DNA from: Spinacia oleracea
Lineage: Eukaryota; Streptophyta; Magnoliopsida; Caryophyllales; Amaranthaceae
Direction: 5' to 3'
Length of the DNA: 64,000 nucleotides
Assembly: GCF_020520425.1 (NCBI RefSeq)
Contig: NC_079491.1
Span: 48,474,027 to 48,538,026 of the forward strand
Shown here: positions 22,725 through 35,900 of the stretch, piece by piece
How the letters are laid out: each line of letters starts with the position of its first letter
Position numbering within the stretch: position 1 is the stretch's first letter
The notes under the pieces: model-generated
Database searches by the model: none
What the model was told of the DNA's origin: nothing
What the model saw: only the letters and a program-made list of their open reading frames with translations
Translations under genes and position numbers: made by a program

Positions 22725-22795
22725 GCCAATGTAGGATTTGAACCTACATCTCCGCGCAAGTTGCACGGTACTCGGCCAGTTGAGCTAATAGGCTT
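22725..22795 (-). ncRNA. tRNA-like cloverleaf, right member of inverted pair 1
   Basis: 71 nt on the minus strand. Acceptor AGCCTAT/ATTGGCT (one mismatch); TA; D arm GCTC-AACTGGCC-GAGT; anticodon stem CCGTG/CGCGG with a 7-nt loop CAACTTG; variable AGAT; perfect T arm GTAGG-TTCAAAT-CCTAC. The A and B boxes are good. The loop lacks the U at position 33 expected of a tRNA, arguing against a decoding tRNA. Confidence 0.65.
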
Positions 22796-23970
22796 ACAAA
22801 TAAAAACAAACAATGTATAAGAAGATGGCAAATTCAAGGCTTTAGAATTTATAGTAGTACATTATGTAGTGTTTGAAATAATATGATGAATTGATCGGAG
22901 TGTGGGAAAAAAATATTATTTCAGGCATGTGACTATAACAATAAGACATTTTTTAAGTGTTGCTTTCTATTTTGTGGGAAAATGTTTGACAATGTAAGGT
23001 TTAGTTTCTTTTTTAGATCTTTAACTAATAATATTGAAGTTTCTTACAAAGGAAATATTAAAATTTGCGGAACCTTTAAACCCATTATTTTTCACCTTTA
23101 AAGTACTAAGAAAACCCATTATTTTTCTACTTTAAAAAGGTGAAATTAAAGAACATTTGGCAGAATCAAGCTCGGTGTCTCTTATTTTATCAAAACTCCT
23201 TTTATCTTGAAGTCTTGATTAGGATCATTGACCATTTTTGAACTCCTTAAACCCTAAGACCATGATGGTTGTATATCAATTTGTTGTGTGAGGTATGTTA
23301 TAAAGCAAGTATTAATACCCTGCAATTCACCAAAAGATCTTGCGATGTCTTTGGTAAACTAAAGCCTAAAGATGTGGCGGAGGAAACTCCATTCATCAAT
23401 ATAATAAACATCTGTTGCAATTAACCTAATTTCAGACAAGAAGATCCAATCCGTAACTGCAGTAACATCTGGTACTGTAATTATTTTTTAGACAAGTACA
23501 AATTTCCAACGAAAATGAAGAGAATCCTTAACTGCATTTTGCACAAAGCTGAATTATGTTTATTGGGTTTGGGAAGTGCAAAGCAGAGGCTACACTATTA
23601 TGCAGTTCAACTGAACGCAATACATTAACTTTCTATACTCATTTTGTGCAAGCACCTAAAGACTAAAGCACCACGGAACGACAGAAGAACTTTCCACAAG
23701 AATGTGGAAGAAAATAGAAACCACCGGCAAACTGAAGTTGTTATCTGGATCATTTACTGCAAAAATGGTAACTCTTTACATGATCTATCATTTATTCGTG
23801 TACAACGCCAGAGAGTATCGAGGTGTTACAATTGTTGACAAAAACCTAACAAGCCCATGCAGAACTTTTCGTCATTATCAAATAGCTAAATGTTCCGCAA
23901 ATACACTTTTTAACAGTTACAACAAAAAGCAATCAGTCATTCAACTAGTATTACCATTAGGAAGGGGAAA
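22796..23970. other. Non-coding; includes probable 3' UTR of the NDUFAF4-like gene
   Basis: No gene is recognised on either strand. The part nearest 23971 is probably 3' UTR of the minus-strand gene. The direct repeat AACCCATTATTTTTC occurs at about 23079 and 23112. The 23644-24127 plus-strand ORFs are antisense shadows. Confidence 0.4.
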
Positions 23971-26900
23971 TCAGTCAACAAGCTCATGTTTCTTTCTGCT
24001 AGTATTATCCTCAGGTGGCAGGGACACGTGCTGGAAGATCCTTTCAAGCTGTAGAGCATCAACACGAAATCTATCAGCAACCTCTTTCAGTCCTAGCGGC
24101 CCATCATTCTCATCATCCTTTCCTTGATGCAGACGCATTATGTGACGAAGCTGAGCTACATTTAGTGTTCCTGTCTCAACAGGCCTCTCCTCATAACGTC
24201 CAGTCTCAGGAGTAGTATTTCGTACTTTTGGTAAGGGTCTCTTTGTCTTCTGTACCACATAAGCCTGCACCATGAAGCTTTTATGAGCAGACAATTGCCT
24301 AATGTAAAGTAACAGCGGCAAAAAGAACACACAGATGCACATTCCAAATGCTTTTAAAGAGGTCAACAGATCAAATGTGATTTGTTTAAAATGAAATTAA
24401 TGTTATTTGTTTAAAGTGGCATTAAATCAAGTGTGATTTGTTTTGAAATGGAATTAAATCAAATAAGATCAGAATATACTTCGAATCAACCAGTTTTCCC
24501 CAATGCGTGGAGAGCTAACAGCTTGTACTCTTCTTAAAAACAATCTGACATGCAATGCAGTTCAAGTGAAAAGATTATTTTCAACAATTCCTTGTCTTTC
24601 ATCGAATCAAAAGTAGACTGCTACCCTCCTACATTAACTTCCTAATGATGACACAAAGCTTGCATCATTTTGAACAAAGCCCTATGAAATCGAGATTAGC
24701 AGGATATAGATTTCTAATCAACTCAAACCTAGGGCGCTTTGTTTCATTCTGATTTAACAATAGGACATCGACCATCTTATCATCCATAAGCATGAAAGGT
24801 TGCAAAATTCCACCCACAATAAGTGTTTGGTGCCTATTCTTTTGAGTTTTGGCCATGTTATCCATTGATAATACTTTACTCAAAATATCATTGGAAACGA
24901 ATTTCCTAGGCAGTAGGCAATGGATACAATTGTTAATTGCCCTTACCAAAGCATATAACTCGGCCTACACGTAGCATTTCTATTTGCTTCACCTAGGTTC
25001 TCATTCAAATAGGCTGAGGACCTAGCATATTTTAGGACATGAGACCTTAGCCACCCTTGTTTCATCTACCTAAACTTTGAAAATGTTACAGCCACTTACT
25101 TCAAAAATCTTGCCAAAACCAGAGGAAGCTACCACATGCACGTCCATATTTTTTTTACTTGATCACATGCTACGGACCTACTATATTAGGACATAACACC
25201 TCACCTATCCTTGTTGACTCTACCTAAACTTCGAAAATGTATCAGCGACTTCAACTTCAAAAATCTTGTCATAACCAGAAAAAGCTACTGCAAGCGCCTC
25301 CAGTATATTTACTTGATCGCATTGAAGCTATGTACTGTTCATTTGAGAAAACTACGAAAAAAGTATGGTTTTGCTCTGCACCTTAAACTTAGTCTTGGGA
25401 ACATGAAGATTCAATAAGTTGAGAAAAAAGTTAGCAAGTTCAACTCACAGCCAAAATAAGTTATGTTTAATCCTAATGAGCTCAGATAATTACAATAAAG
25501 AACTTTCAAGTGAAAGGAACGATGCCTATGTTTCAAACATTCAATTGAGCATAAACCTCCTGCATGAGGTCAGAGCTCCTAACATGACATATTGTACATG
25601 GTATAGGACAGGGTCGGGTAGATTTGGTTTATGAGAAGTTACATTATAATTTACTATGCCATTACCCTTCTTCCTTTGTCAAGTTCAACCCATATCACGT
25701 TCCCAAACCATTTAGACTATAATGGGAAAGGTATGTGGTAAGTTAACACATAGCAGCCTGCCAGCTTCCATGATCCATATACTCTAGCCCCTTGTGCTGA
25801 AAAAATGCAATAGCACTTATTCAAATTTCCATATAACTACTAGTCCTTCAGTCAAATACTTGACATACTATTTCCAGATGCACTGTAAAACTGTAACCCA
25901 AAATGCAATCAGAGTAAAACCTCTCCCCCATCAAAAGTCTAAATACTTGATTAGTGAGCCTCATGAATATGAATACTTAATCTTCATCACTTCAAGTAAC
26001 GATCACTTAGTGTGCAATGTGGAAATCATGTTATTTGCAGCATACCATAAAAGGTCATCATTGCCATGGCAATGTTCTATATCAATCATTAGGACTCCAT
26101 TTGGTTTGACGGAAAACATTTCCAGTGAAAAATAAGAAAACATTTTTCAAGGAAATAACACAATTTCAAACTAGTTTTCCTTTGTTTGGTTCCTTAAGAA
26201 GAAGTTATAAAGAAATAAAAATGGGAGTGGATGGGTTAGGATTGATGGGAAGAGAGAATAAGAGGAACCGAAGAAAATTGGGATTTCCCTTCTTTCAAAT
26301 GGAAAATATTTTTCATCCTTGAGAATGTTATTTTCCAACATTGGAAAATGAATTTCCACTCCTTGCCAAAACAAATAACGAAAAATGATCGAAAAGGAAA
26401 CATTTAGACCAAACCAAACAATTGTTGGAGGAAGGGAAACCATTATTTATTTTTAGTTAAAAAATTAATAAAATTAGTATCATACTTTGCAAGATTGTAC
26501 GATGGATTAGAGAAATGCTAAAACAATTTGAGGTGCTCAGTTATTTACTTTAATTCACCCACTATTTTAGGAAAAACAAAAGCATATATATACATGCTAC
26601 TGATCATTGTAATAGTATCCCGGAAAAAGAAAGAAAAACATAAAGCTGAGATAAACTTTAAGAGAACTTTTAGAGAAAAATTCTTTACTGTAATTGGGTG
26701 CGTATGGATTGTGAGTTATAATAAATGTTATAAACAATTGCATATTTTTATCTTTTTCAGCGTATTCAGAGATACTAACACTTGTCGGATAATAAATTTA
26801 TTTGTGTATGTTACTCTTATTATTATTGTTATTCATACTAACATTTGTCATATAATAAATTTACTTGTGTGTTACTCTAATTATTATTGTTATTCATACT

Positions 26901-29900
26901 AATCTTATTCATAAGGAAAATTGCATAATTTCCTAACATATGGTATCAGAGGAAAGTAGATAGTTGGTAAATTTTGTTTGTATTCATAGAGGAAAGTTGG
27001 TAAATTTTGTTTGTATTCATAGATAGACACAAAATTGACACCAGTCGACAACGACTCGGTTCAGAAGGGGGCCAATATTTGTAGATGAAGATTATGTTCC
27101 TGAGCGTACGACGATAGAGACGATTATAAGAAGTCCTCAACAAGAACTCATTGGACAAAGCAATAAACAATCTAACACACCACCACCTCATTGTCCAACT
27201 CCTATGCTGAGAAGGACTTCTCACCTCATGTACCTAAAAGAAAATACATGAATTATCTGGGTTATTGACCGATGAAGGGGGGCCGGGATGCTATGATGAA
27301 GCATGTTAAACAAGTGACACTAGCAAGTGGGAGTTTGGAATTAAAGATGAGATACAATCCTTAATTTCAAACCAAACATGGGAACTAGGTGAGTTGCGCA
27401 TAGGTAAAAAGGTACTTCACAACAAATAAGTATATCGGGTTAAAATGGATGATGGTTCCAAGAGGTACAAAGCTCGATAGTAATCAATATTTCAAGTTTT
27501 CAACAGAAAGGAGTCGAGTACAATGCAACTTTTGCTCCTGTGAAACCCAATACCATCAAAACAGTGTTGAGTATTGTCCCCATTGAAGATCTTCATCTTG
27601 AGCAGTTAAAACTTAGACGTGAAAACGACATTTCTTCTTGAGAGACTTAGATGAGATATAAATACATCAGAAGGTTTCTCGGATATGGGAAAGAAAATAT
27701 GCTTTGCAAACTTGACAAGAGTTTGTATGGCCTAAAACAAGCCCAATATAGTGGTACAAAAAGTTAACCATTGTTGCTACATCAAGAGATATTAGTCTAG
27801 TTATATCATTATACTATTTTATGTCGATGATATGTTAGTATCAAACTCAAATATGGATTATATCAGAAAGTTGAAGCATCGACTGTTAAAGGAATTTGAC
27901 ATGGACTTAGGTCCAACAAAGAAGATTCTTGGAATCAAGCATAGAGGTACTTTGCAATTATCTTAATCAAATTACAACAAATGTCTTTTACGTAGATTCA
28001 ACATGGATGACGCCAAACAAGTTTCACACCCTTAGCGAGTCACTTCCGATTATACAAAGATAAGTCTCCCGTACAGAGGAAGATAAAGATTGTATGGCTA
28101 AGGTTCCTTATGCCTCAGCCATTGGGAGTTTGATGTATGCAATGGTTTGCACAAGACCAGATTTTGGACAAGCAGAGTTTGTTGTCAGCACGTGTATGCC
28201 AAATCCAAGAAAAGTTCACTAGGAAGCAGTTAAGTGGATTTTGAGGTATGTACGAGGTACCATAGATAAGTGTTTGTACTTTGGTAAATTGGAAATAAAA
28301 GTACGAGGTTATGTAGATGCAAGGTGAAGTCAATCATAGAAAAAGCACCCGTCGTTATATATTGATTATATATTAACAGTTAGTAGTACAATGGTTAGTT
28401 GGATGTCGCAGTTATAAAATATTGTTTCTTTATCCACTACAGAGGCCGCAAATGTAGCAGTAACTAAAGCTAAGGAAATTATATGGCTTCAAGGTTTGTT
28501 AACAGTGTTGAGATTTCTCTACAGTGATACACTCGGAGTGCGATACACTTGGCAAAGAATTCAACATTTCACTCTAGAACAAAACATATTGGTCTGTGAT
28601 ATAATTTTATCCGATTTTTATCAGAAAACGAAGTGTTAACGCTAGAAAATTCAAGGAACTAAGAATCCGACGGTGACTATCGACAAACTAAAGTTGTGTT
28701 CATTAGTTGGGTTGCATGAATAACATACAAGAAAGCTCTACTACATGGAGTAAAATGTGAAGACAAATTAAATAAGTCTTCAAGTTGGAGATTGTTAGAG
28801 GAATGGAAACCATTATTTATTTTTAGTTAAAAAATTAAAAAAATTAGTATCATCCTTTGCAAGATTGTATGATGCGTTAGAGAAATGCTAAAACAATTTA
28901 AGGTGCTCAATTATTTACTTTAATTCACCCACTATTTAGAGAAAACAAAAGCATATATATACATGCTACTGATCATTGTAATAGTATCCCAAAACAAAAA
29001 GAAAAACATAAAGGTGAGAGAGAAACTTTAAGAGAATTTTTAGAGAATAATTCTTGGGTGTAATTACGGTGCATATGGTTGGGAGTTATAATAATTAATA
29101 AGTGTTCACATTGTGAATACTCATATGCTTTTTCTTTTCAGTAAAATTTTTACAGCGTATTTAGAGATACTAACACTTGTCAGATAATAAATTTATTTGT
29201 GTGTGAAATTATAATTGTTATTCCTCCTATTATGCTTCATAAGGAAAGTTGCATAATTTCTTAACAATATTCCCTAATTGGCTAATTGTTTCTCATTTTC
29301 TACGCTTGTACCATCAACATGACAACCTTCACACCTGAAGATATTCTTTAATAAGCTGAATAAAATTGATAATAATTTTGAAAAAAGAAAAAGTTTAACT
29401 TAAAGAAGACCAATCAGTTGTATAAATATCCTTTTTTCTTAAACTTCATTTCCCTCTAATGTCTTTTTCAAACTTTAATGTGATAGTTTCCACTCCTTAA
29501 AGCAAACTTGAAAAGCACTATTGCATTAATAATGTGGATCAAATTTCTGACATTTTGACATACACTTAATCATGAAGCCATTAATTCCAATACTATCAAG
29601 GTTTGAACAAAACATGGACTTCTATGCTCTTTAATTAACCATTTACCTAAAAGTCAATATGGTGTTTATGAATATGAGACAAGGTCATATGGTGTTCTGG
29701 TGTCGATGTCTCCTATTGGCAACCTTAGCAATAATCCGGGGAAAACACGTAATATGGGTCTTTTCTATCTCTTTTTACGGCCTTTTTCAACTCTCCTGGT
29801 GTGGGAAGGCCACTCAAACAAAAAAGGATGTATCATATAAAAAATTCTACTATGTCGATCGACGTTATGTAATTGGCAATGAGACGAGAAGAACATGTTT

Positions 29901-32900
29901 TTCATCTTGGCATTCTTTAACAGAGCTTTTGTGGAATGGAAGTGAATGACCAAATTGTAATTTCCTTATTATAAGGTTGCAAAACAATGTAGCGCACTGT
30001 ACTAAATTTTAGACCTTAAAGATATCTTAGTATAATCGTGAGTACAAGGGAAAACCAAACAAATATAGTAACATGATATTCTTTTATATACTTAAACCTT
30101 GTTAACTTCCAAAGCAATTGTTGTGATAAGTTTAAGCAACCTAATAAAATAAAACATCAGCGAAAGGATCGTTTTACACCCTCTAAAACCCAATCAACTC
30201 TCTAAAAAGAGGATAGAGAAGAAAACGAATTTGTTCCTTTAGGAAAAAGAGTTTGAAAAGGAGATGGATGAAGAAGGTTGTGGTTATATGCTAATGATGA
30301 AATATGCAGCGACTATGGAGCAAAAACCGCAAGTTGTTCCTCCTTTGAAGAAACACTAGAAAGACTTTGAAGATGTGTTCCCTGAAGATTTACCTCAAGG
30401 ATTACCTCCTTTAAGAGGAATTGAGCATGCCATTGATTTGATTTCGGGAGCACTATTACCTAAAAAATCAGCCTATAGATGTGATCCCACGGCTTCCAAA
30501 GAGCTACAAAAGCAAATTGAGAAGTTAATTGATAGAGGTTATGTTACGGAGAGTATGAGTCCATGTGCGGTTCCAGCTTTGCTTGCCCTTAAAAAGGATG
30601 GAACGTGGAGAATGTACATTGATAGTAGAGTAGTAATAACATTACTATAAAATATCGGTTTCCTATGCCTAGCCTAGGTTGGAGGACATGTTAGACGAAC
30701 TACATAGAGCTGATATCTTTTCAAAGATTGATCTTAGAAGTGGTTATCATCAAATGCGGATTCGTGAAGTAGATGAGTGGAAAAAAGCCTTCAAAACAAA
30801 GCAAGGTCTCTATAATTGGATGATGATACCTTTCGGTTTGTGCTATGCCCCTAGCTCTTTCATGCGACTTATGAATGAGGTATTGTGCCCCTTCTTAAAT
30901 CAGTTCGATGTTGTTTATCTTGATGACATTCTTTACAGCAAAAAGCAAGAACACTTAAAGCATCTAAAGAGATTGTTTTCGACATTAAGGGACCAACAAA
31001 CTTTATGATAACCTTGAAAAATGTGATTTCATGTTTCCTAGTATCTTTCCTTAGTTATGTTGTTTCGGGAGAAGATATATAGGTTGATAATGAGAAAATC
31101 AAGGTTATATCGTCTTGGATTACTCCAAAGAATGTGCATGAGTGCAGGAGTTCCATGGTTTGGCTTCGTTCTATAGGAGATTCAATAAGAATTTCTCTTC
31201 AATTACGGCTCCAATCACTGAACTAATGAAGAAAAATTGTTAGTTTGTTTGGTCTAATGCGACACAAAAGGCATTTGATGAGCTGAAGGATAAGCTAAGC
31301 AAGGCTCAAGTTTTAGATGATGTTCTGGATTTCAATAAGCTGTTCGAGGTAGAATGTGATGCAAGTGGAGTTGGAATTGGTGCGGTGCTTATGCAAGAGA
31401 AGCGACCTATTTTGTTGTTCGTTGAGAACTGAGTTGTGCTAAGTTGAACTATTTGAATTATGATAGGGAATTTTATGCCATAAATCGTTCCTTGGATCAT
31501 TGGTCTCACTTTTTGCGTCTTAAATCGTTCATATTGCATTCGGATCATGAGGCTCTCAAGTACGTTCATAGGCAGCGTAAACTCAATTATAGACATGCAA
31601 AGTGGGTGGAATTTCTTCAATCAGTCACATTTTCCTCTAAGTAGTAAGTACAGAGAAGGCAAAAGTAAAATTGTAGCAGATGCACTTTCGAGGAGAAGCT
31701 ATGTGCTTGCTATAGTTGATGCAAGGATACTTGGATTCGTGAAGACTCTTTACAATTACAAAGAAGATTAAGATTTTACTACTGAATTTCAGAATCCTAC
31801 TCGTGATTTTACACTTCAAGATGGTTTCTACTCCCTCCGTCTCTTTTTGTTTTTTACGTTTTCCTTTTTTGGTGTTTCAAAATGTTCTTTACATTTCCTT
31901 TTATATTATCACATAAATGATTTAATATTCTATCAAAATTTGTACCCAATTATTATATTAACCAATTAAATCAATTGAGTCATTTAATCCCTCACACTTT
32001 TCCATAAAGACATTAACTTTTTCTCATTTTCCCCATATCAGAATTTTGATAAGAGTGAAAACATTATAAATAAATGTAATTTTCCTCGTTTACATGAAAA
32101 ACTTGAAAGAATCTCAATGCACATTAATTAGTCGTTAAAACGCGTGCAAAATACCAAACGTAAAAAACAAAAAGAGACGGAGGGAGTAGTTCTAAGGGAA
32201 ATAGGTTATGCATTCCTGAAAGTAGTGTTGTGAGCTTTTGGTAAAGGAAGTACATGGAGGAGGTATAGCAAACCACTTTGGTGTTCAAAAGACTCTTGAT
32301 AACTTGAACAACACTTCTATTGACCTAAGATGATTAAGGATGTGCAACATGTAGTTTCTAGGTGTGCAACATGTACTTTCAAGGTGTGCAACTTATCAGA
32401 AATCGAAGAGTAAGTTTCACAAGGGTCTTTATACTCCATTACCAGTTCCGGAGCTTCTATGGGATAGTGTGAGTATGGATTTCGTTGTGGGATTGCCTAT
32501 AACTCAAAGGGAGAAGGATGCAATCAAGGTACTTGTGGACAGATTCATTAACGTAGCGCACTTTTTCCCTATGCACAAAACAGATGAACATGTTGCGGAT
32601 TTATACCTTTGAAAGATTGTGAAATCTTGAGTCATTTTTGGAGATGTTTATGAACCGAACCTTGGGTACTTTGCTAAGAGGTTTGGTGAGTAAGACTCGA
32701 AAAGATTGGGATATGAAGCTTGGTCATGCGGAGTTTGCTTATAATCGTTCCCATTCGACAGCAACTTGTTCTCCATTCAAAATTGTTATGGAATTAACCC
32801 CTTTTTACCTGTGGATTTAATTGTGCTTCCTACAGGTGATGTCCACACAGATTCGAAGAAGAGACTTGAAGGTCTTCGGAAGACATGTGAGCAAGTAAGG

Positions 32901-35900
32901 GCTCGAATTGAGAAGATAAATCAACAATACAAGGAGCAAGACAACAAAAGGCGGAAACTAATAGGTTGGTGATGGTTACACCGGAGAAAGGAAAGGTTTC
33001 CCGGAAAAAGGAAGAACAAGTTCCTTTTGAGGTGATTGAAGCTTATGGACATAGCGTTTATAGACTCAATTTACTAGGAGAATATAGCGGAGTTAGTGCT
33101 ACATTTTCAACGTTGGTGATCTCTCTCCGTACCAATGATGAGAATTTGAGGGCAAATTCTTTTGAAGAAGGGGAGTATGATGAGAATGCAAAGGGAAATT
33201 CTTTTAAAGACCCTGTCACCTTGCTAAGGGATCCTATAGGCTTCGGTGCAAAACGACTTGATATGGTCACATTAATCACTTGGAATGAGGACATCAAGTT
33301 TGGTGAAGTTTCATCAAGTTTTGAACAGGATTGGGCTTGATCGTTGGCATACTACCTTTATTGATTTTATTAGTCAACAAGGTCTTAGCATACCTATACA
33401 GGATACAGTTAACAAGTTGGGCCCTTTTATTATTGTTAATTAGTGGACTAATTATTAGAAGTGTAAAATCCGCCTATTCCTTATTGTTTTAGGAATAAAT
33501 TTAAGCAAACTTGAGTAGGATTAGGAAACAAATGTGTCCCTATACCTTATAAATAGGTTGCCTTCTTATTGTTTTACACACAATTGAATTACAATAAAAT
33601 CTGAAGCTTTGCTTATGTTTGTTAGGTTTTCAAACTTAAGTTTTTATCTAGTTAATACTCCCTCCGTATTTTAAAAAGAGATACATTTTCCATAAACGGC
33701 CGTATTTTAAAAAGAGATACACATCCCTTTTTTGACATATCTTGGTCCCCACTTCCAATTATATTAATATTTCTCTCTTTCTTGTAGTCCCCACACTTAC
33801 TCACATCATCTTTTTACTATAACAAATAATTCACCCACTACCTCACTTTCATCTTATTTTAATAAATTCAACTCACTCTGCTAAACCTACGTGCCGGTCA
33901 AAGTGTATCTCTTTTTAAAATACGGAGGGAGTAATCAAGAGTGTTAGGAATTAGATTTATGAACGAATAAGGTCAAGAATGGTCTTATAAATTCATGCAT
34001 TCAATTTGCGAGTTCAAGAGTAGATTCATACATTGAAATATCGGTTATTTGTTGATCAATTAAACGGATTGATTAGAGTTTTCGTGGGTATTTGCTGATT
34101 GATTAAACGGATCAATTAGTGAGTTTTCGTGGGTTCTTGAGTTTAGATCTCTTAATTCAAAAGGGGTTTAGAGTCATATCAGGTCCTATATTCTTCAGAT
34201 GAAGGTATCACCCGTCCAAAGATTCTAATGAATTTTTTTTTATTTTTGAAATTCATCTCTTCTTACTCCCAAAACTCCTTAACTAAAGACAATTGTGGTT
34301 TCTAGTTTAACATAGAAAACCTCACATCAATCCAAGGATTAATCTCTACTAGATACTTTCAATGACTAACCAAGACATTGATAGTTAACCAAGACACTAA
34401 TAGTTCATTCTACAAGAAACCTACAAAGGATGAAGCAGTGAATTTTCAAAGTGACCTAAACACTAAAAGTGACTTACTAAGACAGCTAGAGCATGGTAAG
34501 TACTCCGTAGTTGCTAATAGATACTCGTGTTTAGCATAGATCGAATTTTCTTTCAACCTAAAGGAGATGTGAATGAGGAAAAGTTTATGCCAAAGAACCA
34601 ATATCGGTATTAGATTCCATAGAACAAAAGCGGTGGGGGGTTGTGCTAGTTGCTTAAAGTTCAAAGGCATCTCGCAATACCTTTTTCTTCTAGAAACACT
34701 TGGAAGGCCGTGAAAGGAGATTGTTGAGGAAAAAGAATATAGTAGACAACATCAGTTTCTTATACAAGTTTAGTAGCTTTATTTATGAAAGTTCAACATC
34801 TCATTATTGAAATCATCACTGGCTTAACAGAAAAGCCAATGTTACTTGTATATCCAATGGTCACTTAAATGTGAATAAAATTGTGGCAGACTGGCAGTAA
34901 CGATGATCGACATGTGTGTAGTTACAAGGAAATGTCGAGAGACTCTGCACCCAAGTATGTGTTTTTCTTCATAGATTTCCAGACCTCATTGCTACTCAAA
35001 AGCTTGATATTGAGTGGATGAATTTATGAAGAAAACAAAATTACATAGGAGTGAAATTGCATTACGATACACTTGGCATTGTTGGCACGGGTTTATTCAT
35101 AAAAATTTAGTAATTTACACAAAAAGCCATAACAAATATTATTACTCCGCATTAGTTACTGCCTACCAAACAAAACAAAAAAGAAACAGCATAAACCTAT
35201 AATCCTTAAATGTTAGAGTGGCACATCAGTGACATCACTGTATCACTTAAATCAAAAAGTACTACAAAGACTTCGTCAAACTCCGTCTTTAGATACAGCA
35301 ATAGCGCTAAAGATGAAAATAGATCTCAATATCTCAGGGGCTATCCCATATGCAATTTTCAGAAACAACAGGCACAACATAACAAATCAATACTTCAATC
35401 ACTTAACAGGGATACTTCACATATAATTTTTTTATGGTATACCACGATCAAAAGTCCAAATGTGGCAAATTTCAATGTACAACCGGCACCAATGTCATTT
35501 GTGTTTGCTCATTTGACAGGTTGTACAGTAAAGATTTTCAGCAAATATAAGCAATAACAAGCCTGAAAAGAAGAACGAAAAAGGTAGTAAACCCTAACCT
35601 CGCCCATTTCAAGCTTGCCACCAGGCTTAGTATTGATTTTCCCCACCATTTGACTGAGCATAGCTTCGTAGCTTGGATCTCTCTCTTCCAACACTTCAGC
35701 ATTGCTTTTAGAATTACCATCTTCAATCACAAAAACAATCAAGCAGTCAGCTAAAACAATCTTCCCAAATTACACTAGCTCGCATTTTTCTCTAAACCAT
35801 CCCCAAAAAATTGCATCAAAATTTATAAAATCAGCATAAATCAAAATTAGCAACCTAATTAATACACGTACCTAATAAACCTATACAAATCGTTCGAAAT

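Noticed and set aside
24665..24949. 94-aa minus-strand ORF as an extra exon of the host gene
   Set aside because: Exons 2 and 3 already join in phase, it lacks family similarity and splice signals; possibly an old element.
26423..29266. 5-bp target duplication for the copia element
   Set aside because: ACAAT before the 5' LTR and ATATT after the 3' LTR do not match; an ACAAT overlaps the 3' LTR end but gives an LTR without CA.
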